Assembly: GCA_903922605.1 (NCBI GenBank)
Contig: CAIXUG010000071.1
Coordinates: forward strand, 1 to 61,315
Direction of reading: 5' to 3'
Origin: an uncultured Verrucomicrobiota bacterium
GTDB taxonomy: Bacteria > Verrucomicrobiota > Verrucomicrobiia > Limisphaerales > UBA9464
Length of the DNA stretch: 61,315 nt
Shown: positions 33,627 through 42,105 of the stretch, piece after piece
Layout of the letters: every line of letters starts with the position of its first letter
Position numbering within the stretch: the stretch's first letter is position 1
Program-made: the position numbers and the translations under genes
Notes under the pieces: generated by a model
Databases searched by the model: none
The model's input: the letters and a program-made list of their open reading frames with translations, nothing else
What the model was told of the DNA's origin: nothing

Positions 33627-35507
33627 ATGCACAAACCACTCCTGACCGCAACCGGCGGCATTATTTTGTTTACAACTGTTATGGCCGCACCGGTCATCAC
33701 CAGGCAGCCGTCCCCGCTGACAAACTCCGTCAGTCTCGGCGCCGGCCTGACCAATCGTATCACCGCCACGACGACCAACCCGCCGCTCAGCTATCAGTGG
33801 CGGCTCAACGGTAACCCGTTGACGGATCAGACCAACGTCACGCTCAGGCTGGCCGGCCTGCAAGTAGCCGACGCGGGCGGATACACCTGCGTGGCCACCG
33901 ACGGCGTCGGTTCGGCCGAAAGCAGGCCGTGGGTGGTGGACGTCGATCCGGCCTTCACAAAAATCACGACCGGGCCGGTGGTGGGAACCTTTCCGGGACA
34001 GGGAGGCAGTGGCGCCGCGTGGGGCGATTACAACGGCGATGGCTACCCCGACCTTTTTGTATCGGTGATTCGCGGGCCGAACCTGCTCTTCACCAACAAC
34101 GAGGACGGGACATTCACCCGCGTCACCGCCGGACCCTTGGTGGCGGACAACCTGGCTTCGTCGGGCTGTGCCTGGGGTGATTTCGACAATGACGGGACGC
34201 CGGACCTGTTCGTCTCCGTCAATGGCGGTCCCATCAACGACCTGCTCTTTCAGGGAAGCGCGGCCGGTGGCTACGCGAAGGTGAAGACCGGCAGCGTCGT
34301 CAGCAGCGGCGGCAATGGCAACGGCTGCGCCTGGGGGGACTACGACAACGATGGCTATCTCGATCTCTACGTCTGCAATTCCAACGAGAACAACTTCCTT
34401 TTCCATAACAACGGCAACGGCACCTTTACGCACGTCACCACCGGGCCGTTGGTCACCAACACGGGCAACTCGCAGGGCTGCGCTTGGGGTGACTATGACA
34501 ACGACGGCTATCTGGACCTCTTCGTGACCCGCTCCGGCGGCAACAACCTGCTCTTTCACAACAACCGGGACGGATCGTTTTCCGCGGTGACGAAGGGGCC
34601 GGTGGCGACGGATTCCTCGGGCGGCCCCTGTGCCTGGGGCGATTACGACAATGACGGTTATCTGGACCTGTTTGCGACCCGCATCCCGAACAGCCTGCTG
34701 TACCACAACAATGGCGACGGCACGTTCACGAAGATCACCAACGGTCCGGTTGTCACAGACACGCTCGGTTTTAACGGCGGCTGCCAGTGGGCGGATTTTG
34801 ACAACGACGGTTATCTGGACCTCTTCATCTCGGTGATCGGGGCGCAGAATCTGTTCTACCACAACAATGGCGACCGCACTTTTTCGAAGATCGTCACGGG
34901 CAGCCCGGTCACCGACGGCAACGCCATCGCCGCCGCCTGGGGGGACTACGACAATGACGGCTTTCCCGACCTCTACACCACCGGGGCCAGCGTTGCCGGC
35001 CATCTCTATCGCAACAACGGCAACCCGAACCACTGGCTTGGGATCCAACTTCTGGGACGCCTCTCGAACCGTTCCGCCATCGGCGCGAAGGTCCGGCTCA
35101 AATCCACGCTGCATGGCCAACCTCAGTGGCAGATGCGCGAGATTTCCGGTGGCGGCGGCCTCGGCAGCCAGAATGATCTCCGGGCCCTGTTCGGACTCGC
35201 GGATGGGACGAATGCGGAGGTCGTGCGGATCGAATGGCCCTCGGGCATCGTGCAGGAGCTGCATGAGGTAACGCCGGGCCAGTTCCTGAAAATTTACGAA
35301 CCCTCCCGGCTGGAGGTCAGGTCCGCCGGGGCGGCGGTGAACCTCACGCTGCACGGCGGAACCCAGGTCAGTTATCTCCTCGAATCCTCGGCCGATCTGC
35401 AATCGTGGAAGCGTGTGCTCGCCTTTACCAATGCGACCCGGACGATGGACTTTCCCGGTATGGGCGTGGAGCAAGGCGCTCAGTTCTTCCGGGTGCGGGA
35501 ACCGTGA
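33627..35507 (+). CDS. Secreted FG-GAP/VCBS protein with Ig-like and ASPIC/UnbV domains, paralogue 2
   Basis: 626 residues with the same order as its neighbour: signal peptide (KPLLTATGGIILFTTVMAAP), Ig-like domain (ITRQPSPLTNSVSLGAG ... DAGGYTCVATDGVG), eight or so repeats like CAWGDYDNDGYLDLYVCNSN, ASPIC/UnbV (AIGAKVRLKSTLHGQPQWQM, VRIEWPSGIVQELHEV) and a C-terminal S-Y-L-L-E-SS-DLQSW strand block shared by large secreted proteins of this phylum. It begins 33 bp after paralogue 1 with no LytTR repeat of its own, so it is probably read from the same promoter. Confidence 0.9.
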   Translation: MHKPLLTATGGIILFTTVMAAPVITRQPSPLTNSVSLGAGLTNRITATTTNPPLSYQWRLNGNPLTDQTNVTLRLAGLQVADAGGYTCVATDGVGSAESRPWVVDVDPAFTKITTGPVVGTFPGQGGSGAAWGDYNGDGYPDLFVSVIRGPNLLFTNNEDGTFTRVTAGPLVADNLASSGCAWGDFDNDGTPDLFVSVNGGPINDLLFQGSAAGGYAKVKTGSVVSSGGNGNGCAWGDYDNDGYLDLYVCNSNENNFLFHNNGNGTFTHVTTGPLVTNTGNSQGCAWGDYDNDGYLDLFVTRSGGNNLLFHNNRDGSFSAVTKGPVATDSSGGPCAWGDYDNDGYLDLFATRIPNSLLYHNNGDGTFTKITNGPVVTDTLGFNGGCQWADFDNDGYLDLFISVIGAQNLFYHNNGDRTFSKIVTGSPVTDGNAIAAAWGDYDNDGFPDLYTTGASVAGHLYRNNGNPNHWLGIQLLGRLSNRSAIGAKVRLKSTLHGQPQWQMREISGGGGLGSQNDLRALFGLADGTNAEVVRIEWPSGIVQELHEVTPGQFLKIYEPSRLEVRSAGAAVNLTLHGGTQVSYLLESSADLQSWKRVLAFTNATRTMDFPGMGVEQGAQFFRVREP

Positions 35508-35520
35508 GCGCAGGGCACGC

Positions 35521-36915
35521 TCAATCCTCCGCACGCTCGCCGGGCGGGGCCATCTTCACGAGGCGCGGGTCGAAGCGGCCTAGCGTTTCCACGAGATCGG
35601 CCTGGGCGGCCATGACGGCGTGGATGTCCTTGTAAACCATCGGCACCTCGTCGAGGCCTGCGGAAATGAGGTGGACGTGCGCCTCGTCGAGCACGCGCCT
35701 AGCTTTCTCCCACTTCAGAGATTCGTTGGCGGCCTTGCGGCTCATCACCCGACCTGCGCCGTGGGAGGCGGAATTCAGCGAGGCAGCGCTACCCCGGCCG
35801 CGTACGAGAAAACCGGGCGTGGCCATCGAGCCGGGAATGATGCCGAGCACACCGTCGCCCGCCGGCGTCGCGCCCTTGCGATGGACGATGACCTCGCGCT
35901 CGCGTCCGTCGATCACGTGCGTTTCCTTCCACGCGAAATTGTGGTGGTTCTCCACGTCCAGCCGCACCTCAACGCCGAGATGCTCCGCAATCTGGCGGTG
36001 GATGACGGCGTGGTTGGCGGCGGCGTAGCGGCCCATCAGTTCCATGGCCGCCCAGTATTCCTGGCCTTCCGCAGAGTCCAGCGGCAGCCATGCGAGCCGT
36101 TTCAATTCACCCACGAGGTCGGCGTGCCGTTCGATGGCGAGCTTGGAATAGTGGTCGCACACCGCCGCGCCCGTGCCCCGGCTGCCGCTGTGACTCAGCA
36201 GCGCGACGTATTCGCCGGACGGGAGACCGTTGATCTCGGCCGCGTTGGTGAACACGCCGAACTCGACGAAATGGTTGCCGCTGCCGCTGGTGCCGAGCTG
36301 CGACCGGGCCTTGTCCCGGTATTGCTTTGTAATGGGGCTGACCGACCAGTCGGCCTCCAGGACCTCGTGATCACGGGGCTCCTGGAACCGCGCTCCGACC
36401 CCAAACCGCGTCTCCTGCTCGATGGCCTTCACGAGACGCTCGCGCTTGCGATCGAGATCGCGCACCGGAAAATCGAGCACCGTGAGCTTCATCCGGCAGG
36501 CGATGTCCACGCCCACGGCGTAAGGAATGACCGCGTTCTCGGTGGCGAGCACGCCGCCGATGGGCAGACCGTAACCGACGTGCGCGTCGGGCATCAGCGC
36601 GCCGGCCACGGCGACCGGTAGCAGGCAGGCCCGCTCCATCTGCATCACCGCCTCATGCTCCAGACCGGTGCCCCACTGCCGGTACGGCACCGGCTGTGCG
36701 CGCGGCGGAGGTGGTGCCTTGAGGATGGCTTTCGCGAGATCGCCTCGCAGCGGGTCTTTTACGAAGGCGCCGGGGTTGGCGACGACCGCTTTCACCTCAT
36801 CCGCAAGCCGCGCCTTGTCGCCTCCCTTGAGGATGTAGCGGCTGATGAAATCCACCGCGCGCCGCTGGGACTCTCCCAGCGGAACGCCTAAGCGGATGAG
36901 GTCCGTTCCACTCAC
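35521..36915 (-). CDS. rtcB: RNA-splicing ligase RtcB
   Basis: 464 residues. RtcB joins RNA 2',3'-cyclic phosphate or 3'-phosphate ends to 5'-OH ends using GTP and Mn2+. Its metal and guanylate-binding blocks are here: MPDAHVGYGLPIGGV, GVDIACRMKL (Cys kept), GTSGSGNHFVEFG, LLSHSGSRG, VENHHNFAWKE and the late GRVMSRKAA with its catalytic block. Some positions differ from E. coli RtcB (GVDIACRM for GVDIGCGM), as in the subfamily with longer N-terminus. The start is GTG 36915, which overlaps the fabI stop (GTGA). Confidence 0.92.
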   Translation of the reverse strand: MSGTDLIRLGVPLGESQRRAVDFISRYILKGGDKARLADEVKAVVANPGAFVKDPLRGDLAKAILKAPPPPRAQPVPYRQWGTGLEHEAVMQMERACLLPVAVAGALMPDAHVGYGLPIGGVLATENAVIPYAVGVDIACRMKLTVLDFPVRDLDRKRERLVKAIEQETRFGVGARFQEPRDHEVLEADWSVSPITKQYRDKARSQLGTSGSGNHFVEFGVFTNAAEINGLPSGEYVALLSHSGSRGTGAAVCDHYSKLAIERHADLVGELKRLAWLPLDSAEGQEYWAAMELMGRYAAANHAVIHRQIAEHLGVEVRLDVENHHNFAWKETHVIDGREREVIVHRKGATPAGDGVLGIIPGSMATPGFLVRGRGSAASLNSASHGAGRVMSRKAANESLKWEKARRVLDEAHVHLISAGLDEVPMVYKDIHAVMAAQADLVETLGRFDPRLVKMAPPGERAED

Positions 36916-37682
36916 ATCCCCATGATCTGGTAGCCAGCGTCCACGTAGAGGACCTGGCCGGTGATGGCCGCCGCGCCATCGCTCGCGAGGAAAGCGCCGG
37001 TCGCACCCAGCTCATCGGGGAGCACGTTGCGCTTCAGCGGGGCGTGGGCCTCGTAGTGCTTGAGCATGTCACCAAAGCCGGCGATGCCCCGGGCCGCGAG
37101 GGTGTTCATCGGGCCGGCGCTGATGCAGTTCACGCGGATCTTCTTCGGGCCGACGGAATAGGCGAGGTAGCGCGTGCTGGCCTCCAGCGCCGCTTTGGCC
37201 ACACCCATGACATTGTAATGCGGGATGACCTTTTCCGCGCCGTAATAGCTCATGGCGACGATGCTGCCACCGTTGGTCATCAGCGGCACGGCGGCGCGGG
37301 CCAGCGCGATGAGCGAGTAGGCGCTCACATCATGCGCGACCTTGAAGGCGTCTCGGCTGGTATTGAGGAAATCACCCTCCAAAGCCTCGCGCGGCGCGAA
37401 GGCCACGGAGTGCAGCAGCAGGTCAAGCCGGCCAAACTTCGCCCCGGCCTGCGCGAACACGGCGGCGATATCCTCATCACGGGTGACGTCGCAGGGCAGG
37501 ATGAGCGTCTCCGGGCCGAAGGTGCCGGCGAGCTCCTCCACGTTTTCCTTGAGGCGTTCGCCCTGGTAGGTGAAGGCCAGCGTCGCACCCTCACGGGCCC
37601 ACGCCTGGGCGATGGCCCACGCGATGGAACGCTTGTTGGCGACGCCGAAGACAATTCCGATTTTGCCGGTAAGTAATCCCAT
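36912..37682 (-). CDS. fabI: Enoyl-[acyl-carrier-protein] reductase, NADH-dependent
   Basis: 256 residues, a short-chain dehydrogenase fold with FabI-specific features: GIVFGVANKRSIAWAIAQA (nucleotide loop), LPCDVTRDEDI, LLHSVAFAPREAL, and the catalytic Y-x6-K (SYYGAEKVIPHYNVMGVAKA, Y and K seven apart). It reduces the last double bond in each round of fatty-acid chain growth. The triclosan-sensitive class is suggested by this motif. Its stop is overlapped by the rtcB start, so rtcB follows in the same mRNA. Confidence 0.95.
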   Translation of the reverse strand: MGLLTGKIGIVFGVANKRSIAWAIAQAWAREGATLAFTYQGERLKENVEELAGTFGPETLILPCDVTRDEDIAAVFAQAGAKFGRLDLLLHSVAFAPREALEGDFLNTSRDAFKVAHDVSAYSLIALARAAVPLMTNGGSIVAMSYYGAEKVIPHYNVMGVAKAALEASTRYLAYSVGPKKIRVNCISAGPMNTLAARGIAGFGDMLKHYEAHAPLKRNVLPDELGATGAFLASDGAAAITGQVLYVDAGYQIMGM

Positions 37683-37709
37683 AGATTCTTGGAAGGCTTA
37701 AAGGATGAA

Positions 37710-37992
37710 CCCGGCAAGGGCAAGCCGGGGGTGTAAGCTTGGCTGGGCTCTGGTTTGGGAACGGACAACGTCCTCAACTTTTGCAGCCGCGCGCCATTGT
37801 CCCGGAGGGGACAACCGGAAATTAGCCCGGCACATCGTGCCGGGTATGAACACGCAAAGCATGGTCCGTCCTGAAAGGACGATGGATACGCCCCGGAGAG
37901 GCTGAGCGTTCCACCGTCCTTTCAGGACGAAACGCATCACTGCTCGTACCAGACACTTCGTGTCTGGCTAATTTCCTTGGTCGCTCCGCGAC
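37710..37992. repeat. Cluster of seven short hairpins (REP-like)
   Basis: Perfect hairpins with small loops follow one another: CCCGGC/GCCGGG (37710-37729), TTGTCC/GGACAA (37797-37814), CCCGGCAC-ATC-GTGCCGGG (37826-37844), CGTCCT-GAA-AGGACG (37867-37881), CGTCCT-TTC-AGGACG (37915-37929), CCAGACAC-TTC-GTGTCTGG (37949-37967) and GTCGC-TCC-GCGAC (37980-37992). The fourth and fifth are mirror copies of each other. No gene lies in 37683-38065. This looks like an array of REP/BIME-type units. Confidence 0.75.
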
Positions 37993-38065
37993 TAATTACC
38001 GGTGAATGTCGGTTCGTTTTGGGCGCCAAAAAATTTCCCGACCGATAGCAGGAAGCGTTGCCCCC

Positions 38066-38830
38066 TTACTTCTTCTTAAACAGGTTGCCGATGCCACTGC
38101 CGGCTTTCTCCAGCGTTCCCTTGGCCCCGTTACCCATTCCCTTGGCGGCATCGAGGGCGCCCTTGCCCAGATTGCCCGCCACGGAGGTCACCTGGTTGAA
38201 GACGCTGCCGAAAACCTCGCCGATGACGCGCTTGGCCAGTTCGCCCGGGGTGATGCCCTCGGGTCCGGAGCCGAGATTCGTCATGTGGATGTCAGGCAGG
38301 GTAAGCGTCGGGATGGTGTCGCCGAGCATCCCGATTTTGACCTCCACCTTCGCACCGCTGAGGAGGAAGTCGTCCACCTGCAGCTTCTTCTTCGGAGCGG
38401 AATCACTGGCCGGAGCCGACTTTTCCGCACCGGCGAAGCTTTCAACGTTGGCCTGGATCTTCTTGAGGTTGTTGTCCGTGAGACCGCCCTCGATGATGAT
38501 ATGCGGATCGGTCACGACAATGGACTTGATGTGGATCTTGTCGCTGAGCACGGAGGACGGGTCCAGCTCCAGCTTGGCCTCGCCCAGTTTCACCGCGTAG
38601 GCCGACTTGTACCCCTCGGGATTGCCGAGCACGAAGTCCTTGATGCCGCCGCTGCCGGAGCTCGGCGAAACGTTCACGCTGCCGACCGTGAGCGTGGTTT
38701 GCGTGATCTTGGGGCCGGCGGCCTCAATGGCCTTCTTGATGATGCCGCCCAGATTGGAGCCCACCAGAAGCACCGCCACCACGGCCAGCACGACCAGGAC
38801 CCCCAGTGCGATCAGAATTTTCTTCTTCAT
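38066..38830 (-). CDS. AsmA-like membrane-anchored protein
   Basis: 254 residues. One N-terminal transmembrane helix (ILIALGVLVVLAVVAVLLVG) is followed by a periplasmic beta-rich part resembling the start of AsmA/DUF748-type proteins (VGSVNVSPSSGSGGIKDFVL, KLGEAKLELDPSSVLSDKIH, VVTDPHIIIEGG), an Ala/Ser/Lys linker and a second beta region. The last 60 residues are Gly/Ala/Lys-rich and helical (NLGKGALDAAKGMGNGAKGT). Members may help carry lipids between membranes. MKKKIL at 38830 is chosen because it gives the clean signal-anchor. It is a short single-unit form. Confidence 0.6.
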   Translation of the reverse strand: MKKKILIALGVLVVLAVVAVLLVGSNLGGIIKKAIEAAGPKITQTTLTVGSVNVSPSSGSGGIKDFVLGNPEGYKSAYAVKLGEAKLELDPSSVLSDKIHIKSIVVTDPHIIIEGGLTDNNLKKIQANVESFAGAEKSAPASDSAPKKKLQVDDFLLSGAKVEVKIGMLGDTIPTLTLPDIHMTNLGSGPEGITPGELAKRVIGEVFGSVFNQVTSVAGNLGKGALDAAKGMGNGAKGTLEKAGSGIGNLFKKK

Positions 38831-38896
38831 GAGGGCGACATGATCCTTTTGGGCCGGTTTTTGGCAAGTCCGCCGCAAACCGGTATGAACCCGCCC

Positions 38897-39607
38897 TCAC
38901 CTGGCCTGGGCGACGGCCAGCAGGCTCTGGCCGAAGGGGGGACGGCACACGTGCGATTCGAGCCAGTGGACGGTCGGGAAAATCAGCCGGTCAAACCGGC
39001 GCACAGTGGCGGCGTCGAAGTGGCGGCGGCCCAGCAACCGGAAGATGTACCACCAGCCAAAGTAACCGACGATGTTGAAGTAGCTGAGCCGCTCGATAGT
39101 GAAACCGGCCGCCTCGAGCCGCGCCCGCAGTGTCGCCCGCGTGTAGCGCCGGTAGTGGCCGAAATCACGGTCGATTGTCGCGTACAGCTCAGGCCGCGCC
39201 GGCACGAAAAGCCCCAGCCGGCCCTGGCGGGGCCGCAGTCGCGCCGCCCACGCGGCCAGTTCGGCCTCGTCGTGCTCGATGTGTTCCAGCACATTGATGG
39301 CCACCAGCGCATCCCACGTTTCCCCGGCGGGCAACTGGGCCAGGGTGCCCCGGATCAGACGGCGGCCGGGATTGGCCACAGAGAAGGCCTCGTGAAACCG
39401 GGTTTCGGGTTCGACCGCGACGATTTCGGACACGCCCGGTACCCGGGCAAACTCCGCCGTCATCTGGCCGATGCCGGCCCCGACCTCCAGCACCCGCCCG
39501 CGCAGCAGCGGCGTGAATTCGCGGACCAGTGCGGCGCGGTAGTTCCGTGCCTCGCCCAGGGCGGTGAACTCGAAATCGGCGTTGGCGGGCGATGGAACGG
39601 CGCTCAT
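38897..39607 (-). CDS. Class I SAM-dependent methyltransferase
   Basis: 236 residues. Motif I is RVLEVGAGIGQMTAEFA, with an acidic end to strand 2 (IVAVEPE); motif IV is WDALVAINVLEHIEHDEAEL. The C-terminal half has a hydrophobic YFNIVGYFGWWYIFRLLG segment, as in the methyltransferases often paired with GT2 enzymes. The target is probably a glycan or lipid-linked sugar. It lies 11 bp after the GT2 gene in a leftward three-gene set. Confidence 0.87.
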   Translation of the reverse strand: MSAVPSPANADFEFTALGEARNYRAALVREFTPLLRGRVLEVGAGIGQMTAEFARVPGVSEIVAVEPETRFHEAFSVANPGRRLIRGTLAQLPAGETWDALVAINVLEHIEHDEAELAAWAARLRPRQGRLGLFVPARPELYATIDRDFGHYRRYTRATLRARLEAAGFTIERLSYFNIVGYFGWWYIFRLLGRRHFDAATVRRFDRLIFPTVHWLESHVCRPPFGQSLLAVAQAR

Positions 39608-39618
39608 GTCATCGGGTT

Positions 39619-40341
39619 TCAGCGCAGCAGCCCGTATTGGATGATGCAGCGCAGGGCGCTGACGCCGTCCTTCCAGCTGATCTTTTTGCCGTCGGCATAG
39701 GTGCGGCCGTTGTAGGAGATGGGCACCTCATAAACCCGCACGCCAAGCCGGGCGACCTTGGCGACGACCTCGGGCTCGAAGCCGAACCGGTCTTCCTCGA
39801 TCGTGATCTGCCGGATCACCTCGCGGCGGAACAGCTTGTAGCAGGTTTCCATGTCCGTGAGCCAGAGGTTCGTCGTCATGTTGGACAGCGTGGTCAGCGC
39901 CTTGTTGCCCACCGAGTGCCAGTAATAGAGCACGCGCCGCGGGCCGCCCATGAAACGCGAGCCAAACACCACGTCAGCCCGGCCGGCCAGGATCGGCGCG
40001 AGCAGGAGGTGGTATTCCGCCGGGTCGTACTCAAGGTCGGCATCCTGCACGATCACGTAGGGCGCGTTGGCCTGCGCAAGCCCGGTGCGCAGCGCGGCAC
40101 CCTTGCCCCGGTTGTGTTCGTGCCGGAAGAGCCGCACGCGCGGGTCGCGGCGCGGCCACTCCTGCAGGGCGGCCCACGTGTCGTCCCGCGAGCAATCCTC
40201 GACAATGACCAGTTCCTGCACCGGGCGCTGGGCCAGCACCGCCTCGATGATGCGGCCCACGGTGCGCTCCTCATTGTAAACCGGCATCACCACCGAGAGG
40301 CACGGCTCGATTTCAGCGTTGGAATGGACAAGGGGTTGCAT
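39619..40341 (-). CDS. Family 2 glycosyltransferase (polyprenyl-phosphate hexose synthase type)
   Basis: 240 residues. GT-A fold blocks: SVVMPVYNEERTVGRIIEAV, IVEDCSRDDTWAAL, GKGAALRTGLAQANAPYVIV with the metal-binding D-A-D (QDADLEYDP) and later VFGSRFMGG and ISYNGRTYADGKKISWKDGV. This is the pattern of enzymes that make polyprenyl-phosphate sugars (DPM1/GtrB-like), which feed membrane GT-C enzymes such as the neighbour. No C-terminal membrane anchor is present, so it is a soluble or peripheral form. Confidence 0.9.
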   Translation of the reverse strand: MQPLVHSNAEIEPCLSVVMPVYNEERTVGRIIEAVLAQRPVQELVIVEDCSRDDTWAALQEWPRRDPRVRLFRHEHNRGKGAALRTGLAQANAPYVIVQDADLEYDPAEYHLLLAPILAGRADVVFGSRFMGGPRRVLYYWHSVGNKALTTLSNMTTNLWLTDMETCYKLFRREVIRQITIEEDRFGFEPEVVAKVARLGVRVYEVPISYNGRTYADGKKISWKDGVSALRCIIQYGLLR

Positions 40342-40365
40342 GACGAAGGGATGTCGCTCCGAAAA

Positions 40366-41916
40366 TCAGGGCGGCCCAATCCGGCAGAGTTGGAACGGCC
40401 CGAACTCCTGCTCGACCCGGAACACATTGGTGCCGTAGGTCAGTGGTCCGCCCTTCCGCACCACGACATAGTCCGCCGTACGGTTGCCCTGCAAGGATGG
40501 CGGCACATCGTAAAACGAGCCATGCAAGATCTCCGGCGTGGGATTTGCCAGCAGGCGACGGCCCAGAAAATACCGCAGGTGGTTTACCGGCACATCCCGC
40601 ATGGCGCAGACAAGGCTTTCGGGGTCTGGGCGCTGCTTCAACCAGTCCGCCAGATCGCGCAAGCCGGCCAGATCGCGCCCGGTATCGCTGGCAAACTGCC
40701 CGCTCTCACGGCGGGAGACTTCCACGTTCCCGATGACATTGAGCGCCATGAAAGCCGCCACGGCGGCGAGCAGCGGCCGCTTCCGGTTCAGCCCCGCCAG
40801 GCAGGTCAGGTCGCTGATCCCCTGCCACAGCCATACCAGCGTCAGCGGCAGGACCGCCAGGACGCCACGGGTGCCGATCGGGAACGGCCAGACAAAGAGG
40901 ATTCCGAAATAAAGCAGCAGCACCCACAGCGTGGCGCGCGTCAGTGGGCGGTTCCGTTGCGACCACGCGCCCCAGATCATCAGCGCCATGAGCAGGAGCC
41001 CGAGTGATGCCGAAACCACCAGCAGCATGCTTTCCGGCACCGGACCCAGGTTGCCCGGATAATTGCGCAGCCGGGAGGGGACGCTGAACAGCGCCTCCAC
41101 CCAGCAGCGGCCATCGAGATAGCTCCATATGGTGCCGAGTTGTTCCTTCGCGTAACCGCCCCAGCCGCCCAGTTCGATGATCCGAGCGCTGAAGTAGCTG
41201 CCGTACGTCCCTTCGTTGCCGGAAGCCCACCGCTTCACCAGGAAGGCCAGCCCCAGCGGTGCAAACAGCGCCACGGCCGTCGCCAGCCGGCGGGATTCAC
41301 GGCCGTACAGCCAGATGGCTGCCAGCCCCAGCACCGGGGCGATGCCGGCGCTACGGGTCAGCAGCAGCAGTCCCAGCAGCACTCCGACACCCAGCCACCA
41401 CCTTGGACGGCCCTGGGATTTCTCGGGTTCGCTTCCCGCGAACCAGACCAGCGCGTAGGCCAGCAGCGCGAAGGTCACGTCGGAAAACAACAGCGTGGTC
41501 AGGTCCAACCACGCCACCGAGGTGCCCACCAGCAGCACGCACAGCCCGCCAAACCAGAGGGGGACACCCTCGCGTCGCAGGATCGCGGCCAGCAATGCCA
41601 GCGCCGCCAGCCCCACCGCCGCCTCGGCCAGCACCAACCACGGCGAAGAGCCAGGCAGCCCTTCCCCCACCCGCCAGAACAGCGAGAGATAGGCCGAATG
41701 CAGCGGCGGATACTGCGACATCGGTGGCAGGTCGATGTAGGGCTCAACCCGGTAGCCGAGCCCCTGCGCCAGGGCGGACGCGCCGCCCACATAGAAGTTG
41801 GCGTCGTTCTGGTAGGCCACTTCGCGCGGCAGCAAGTACCAGAGACACGCGCCCACCAACACCACAGGCAGCACCCACCAGAGCGAGGAGCGGGTTGCGT
41901 TGGTCGGGCGGTTCAT
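40366..41916 (-). CDS. Membrane glycosyltransferase of GT-C (GT39/ArnT-like) type
   Basis: 516 residues with about 10-12 hydrophobic segments. The first loop contains EVAYQNDANFYVGGASALAQ and MSQYPPLHSAYLSLF, the acidic-residue-bearing loop 1 and the YPPL motif found in lipid-linked sugar transferases. The C-terminus is a periplasmic part (VCAMRDVPVNHLRYFLGRRL, ... DYVVVRKGG). It probably takes the lipid-phosphate sugar made by the GT2 protein and moves it to an envelope acceptor. It opens the leftward operon, with gaps of 24 and 11 bp to the next two genes. Confidence 0.75.
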   Translation of the reverse strand: MNRPTNATRSSLWWVLPVVLVGACLWYLLPREVAYQNDANFYVGGASALAQGLGYRVEPYIDLPPMSQYPPLHSAYLSLFWRVGEGLPGSSPWLVLAEAAVGLAALALLAAILRREGVPLWFGGLCVLLVGTSVAWLDLTTLLFSDVTFALLAYALVWFAGSEPEKSQGRPRWWLGVGVLLGLLLLTRSAGIAPVLGLAAIWLYGRESRRLATAVALFAPLGLAFLVKRWASGNEGTYGSYFSARIIELGGWGGYAKEQLGTIWSYLDGRCWVEALFSVPSRLRNYPGNLGPVPESMLLVVSASLGLLLMALMIWGAWSQRNRPLTRATLWVLLLYFGILFVWPFPIGTRGVLAVLPLTLVWLWQGISDLTCLAGLNRKRPLLAAVAAFMALNVIGNVEVSRRESGQFASDTGRDLAGLRDLADWLKQRPDPESLVCAMRDVPVNHLRYFLGRRLLANPTPEILHGSFYDVPPSLQGNRTADYVVVRKGGPLTYGTNVFRVEQEFGPFQLCRIGPP

Positions 41917-42105
41917 CAGAAAGGAATGCGGACAGCCGCAGCGGTGCGCCTTGACTTATCGGACAGCCCGCCGTCCGAAAACAAGCCGCTTCTCCGCCCA
42001 AGGGCCCCCGCGCCTGCCAGCGGCGGCGGAAAAGCTCCCGAAATTTGCGCGCACCGGCCTCGAATCTGTTAACCTATTTGAAGGCTGACAGTCACCCCGG
42101 AGTCC

